From Icerya purchasi (taxonomy: Eukaryota > Arthropoda > Insecta > Hemiptera > Monophlebidae), in contig CM077115.1 of the NCBI GenBank assembly GCA_039619475.1, forward strand, positions 222,379,291 to 222,443,290: DNA of 64,000 nt. The letters run 5' to 3'. Positions 51,692 to 54,600 of this stretch are shown one piece after another (position 1 is the stretch's first letter; the number at the start of each line of letters is the position of its first letter). The position numbers and the translations under genes were made by a program. The notes under the pieces were generated by a model. It was not told where the DNA came from and did no database searches. It worked only from the letters and a program-made list of their open reading frames with translations.

Positions 51692-54600
51692 TCGTTGCGA
51701 TAGCCAAAACGCTTGACTTCCGTTACAGAAGTCTCGGATTCGATCCCGAGCGACGACAGAAATTATTATGAAAAATTAAATAAAATACTCGCTATTTCAC
51801 GTGGAAAGCAATGGCAAACCATCACGTATACCATCATATGCGCGCTAGTTAGTAACAGCAGATAGACACGGGAATACACTTGTAGCGCGATAACAAGCAG
51901 CTACAATCAGTTTCGAACGTGGTCTTTGCGTGTGTACACTCGCGTTGCATGTAACAATTGCCATAAGCACTACCTATTCTTATTTGTTAATTATTTAATA
52001 AAAATAATAAAAACCATAAACGAAATAACAGGCATTAAATAAACATGAATAAATAACTAGAAAATTCATTTATGTTTACTTAATGATTGCTATTTCCATA
52101 ATTTTCATTATCTTTATTTATATGTATTCTCATATTCCTAGTTATTAATAAAACTCGGGTCCAGTAAGTAAAAAAGTGATTGTACACTTAAATACGATGA
52201 TACAATTTCTCAACAAATGTTCAACTTTAGTGGTGATTTTTTTTAGAATAATGAAGTTCTAAGAAATTCTTTTTAATTTACGCACATTTAAATAAAACAC
52301 AAACTGTGAAGTTATTTCCGTTGATGAATTGCTCGTTTTTCTTTTCTGGATTTAGAATATGGTATCAGTAAAATTCGTTAACTGTGTTACTTTAAAAGTT
52401 TTAATATACATACTAATTCTATAAAATTCTTACCAATGATCGTGGAGGACCGCATGTTTGACCGGAAAATAAAAATATTATTTTCTGTAATAATTTAGAA
52501 GAAGCTGTCACCGAATACAAGGTTTCTGATTGTGCAAGAAAAAACGGCTTGAATATGGAAACGGAAATTATGAACTTGGCCGATTCGGTAGGTGACAATT
52601 AATATTATTAATTTAATAACTAAAAATAATAATACTTAAGCTATTTCGCAGTTTCTTAATACATATTATTAGGAAATCGGTATTGCTTTACATTTTCACT
52701 TCGTAAATAAAAAAATTTTCAAATAATAAATTAAATAATTAACGCACGACGAAACATATAAAATATGAAATAACCCTCTAGAGTTAATATTAAAAAAAAA
52801 AGGAAAGAAAACAGATAGAATAATATGAGTAAAATCATTTGGTGTAGGCCTGGTTGTTTATTTGTAAGGCGAGTATGAAATCACAATTTTTTCTTTCTCC
52901 GAACACAAAATAAAAAGGATATATGTACATATATTCGGACCGAGAGAAATGTATAGTATTTATATTTTCGTTAACAATATGTAAGTGTTTTACTTTTTTT
53001 TATCACTAATGCAATGCGGTTAAGTCTCTTTCGAGCTGGTACACATTTTATGTTTATATATACTGTATTACTGTACTTAGCTAAATATACGTTCTGTTCT
53101 GTTCTGATAAAGCAAACATTAATGAAAGGTTCTTCTTTCGAATGGATTTCGGATGTGGCATTACAAAACTATATCTATACCACGCAACCACGTCAGGCTG
53201 CGTCGGAAACTTTTCATATATATCTTAAAAAGACCCGTTAAAAGCTCTGATTGGACATTTGTGAATGATATGTTCGGTGAATTGTTGTGGGTTGCCACAG
53301 TCACAAGCAGTGCCATTTTTCAATTTCCACCGCGTCAACAGTTCATTGCATCGCCCTTTTTCTGTCCGGGTACAATTTAATTGTATCCAGTCTTTGCAAG
53401 GAAGTTTGAAACCTTTTACTATGATATCAGGATAAACGATCAATTTCCGATGGTCAGGGTTTGACATGTTCCACTATTTTCCCTGTTTGTCCACGAATTC
53501 TTGGGTTACTAGGTTTTCTGCTGTAACAAATGCCGGTTTCCTCGACTCGATCGTTTTGTCTGAAACGGATAATTATTTATGAGGAGACTTTGGTTATTTT
53601 TATACTTTAACCATTCTTTCATAGCAGCTCTTTTCCTACGGATGTCAGAAAACGCAATGTTCCTTAATACAAACAGCCAGGGGGTAGGAGTTGATGTCAC
53701 CGTGCCAGTAATTAGCGTCATCGTTGAGTTTAGCTGTGGATCAAGTTTTTTCGTGTGACAGCAATTTAGCCACACAGGCACTGCATACTCCGCTGCAGAG
53801 TAAACCAAGGCTAGCGCTGCTGTTCTCAGTATGGCTGCAAAAAAAGCCCATGATATAGCAGTAAGTTTTTGTATGATATTACATTTCTGGTTTTGACCTT
53901 TGCTGTTTTATTTTCTAAATGCTTACGAAATGTCAGCTGCCTATCCAAAATAACACCAAGATATTTGGGCTTCGGCTCGTACTTTGGTGTTTCTATTATG
54001 AGTTGTGTCGTGCAGTGGAAGGATACAGTAACGGTTTTATTTCGATTCATTTGGAGACGCCATTGCTGAAAATATTGTTGGGGGTTTGTAAGATTGGTTT
54101 CCGACATTTTCTCGAGGCATGGAATATCCTTGCTTTGAACTACCAGCGCAATATTGTCAACGCAGATAAACTTATTCGCGGTAGTATTCGGCAGATTATG
54201 TATATATGAGTTAAATAAAAGCGGTGATAATACAGAGCCCTGTGAAGGTCCGTCGTTAAGTCGGCATGATTTACTTTGAGTCGTACGGAAAATATTTGAT
54301 TAGATAGCATTTCGTTAAGTAACGTATACAATGTTCTATAAGGGAAAATTTGGATAAATTTCTTTAATATGCCATATCGTCGCACCGTGCCATAAGCTGA
54401 TTACAGGTCAATAAAGACTGTAGCTGATTTAAGACATTTTTGAAAATCGTTTTCTATGAACGTTGCTAGGGAGGCTACTTGTTCTATGCAGCTGCGTTCA
54501 GGTCTGAAGCCTGCTTGATCCACTTGATAAATGTGCCTTAATATCCTTTCAAAGAGTTCATAGCAACTATTCAGTAGAGAAATCGGTCTGTGTAACTATC

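Noticed and set aside
51691..51757. tRNA gene
   Set aside because: Eight-base T loop, no separate variable loop, non-standard base before the anticodon, and a SINE body attached. Treated as a SINE head.
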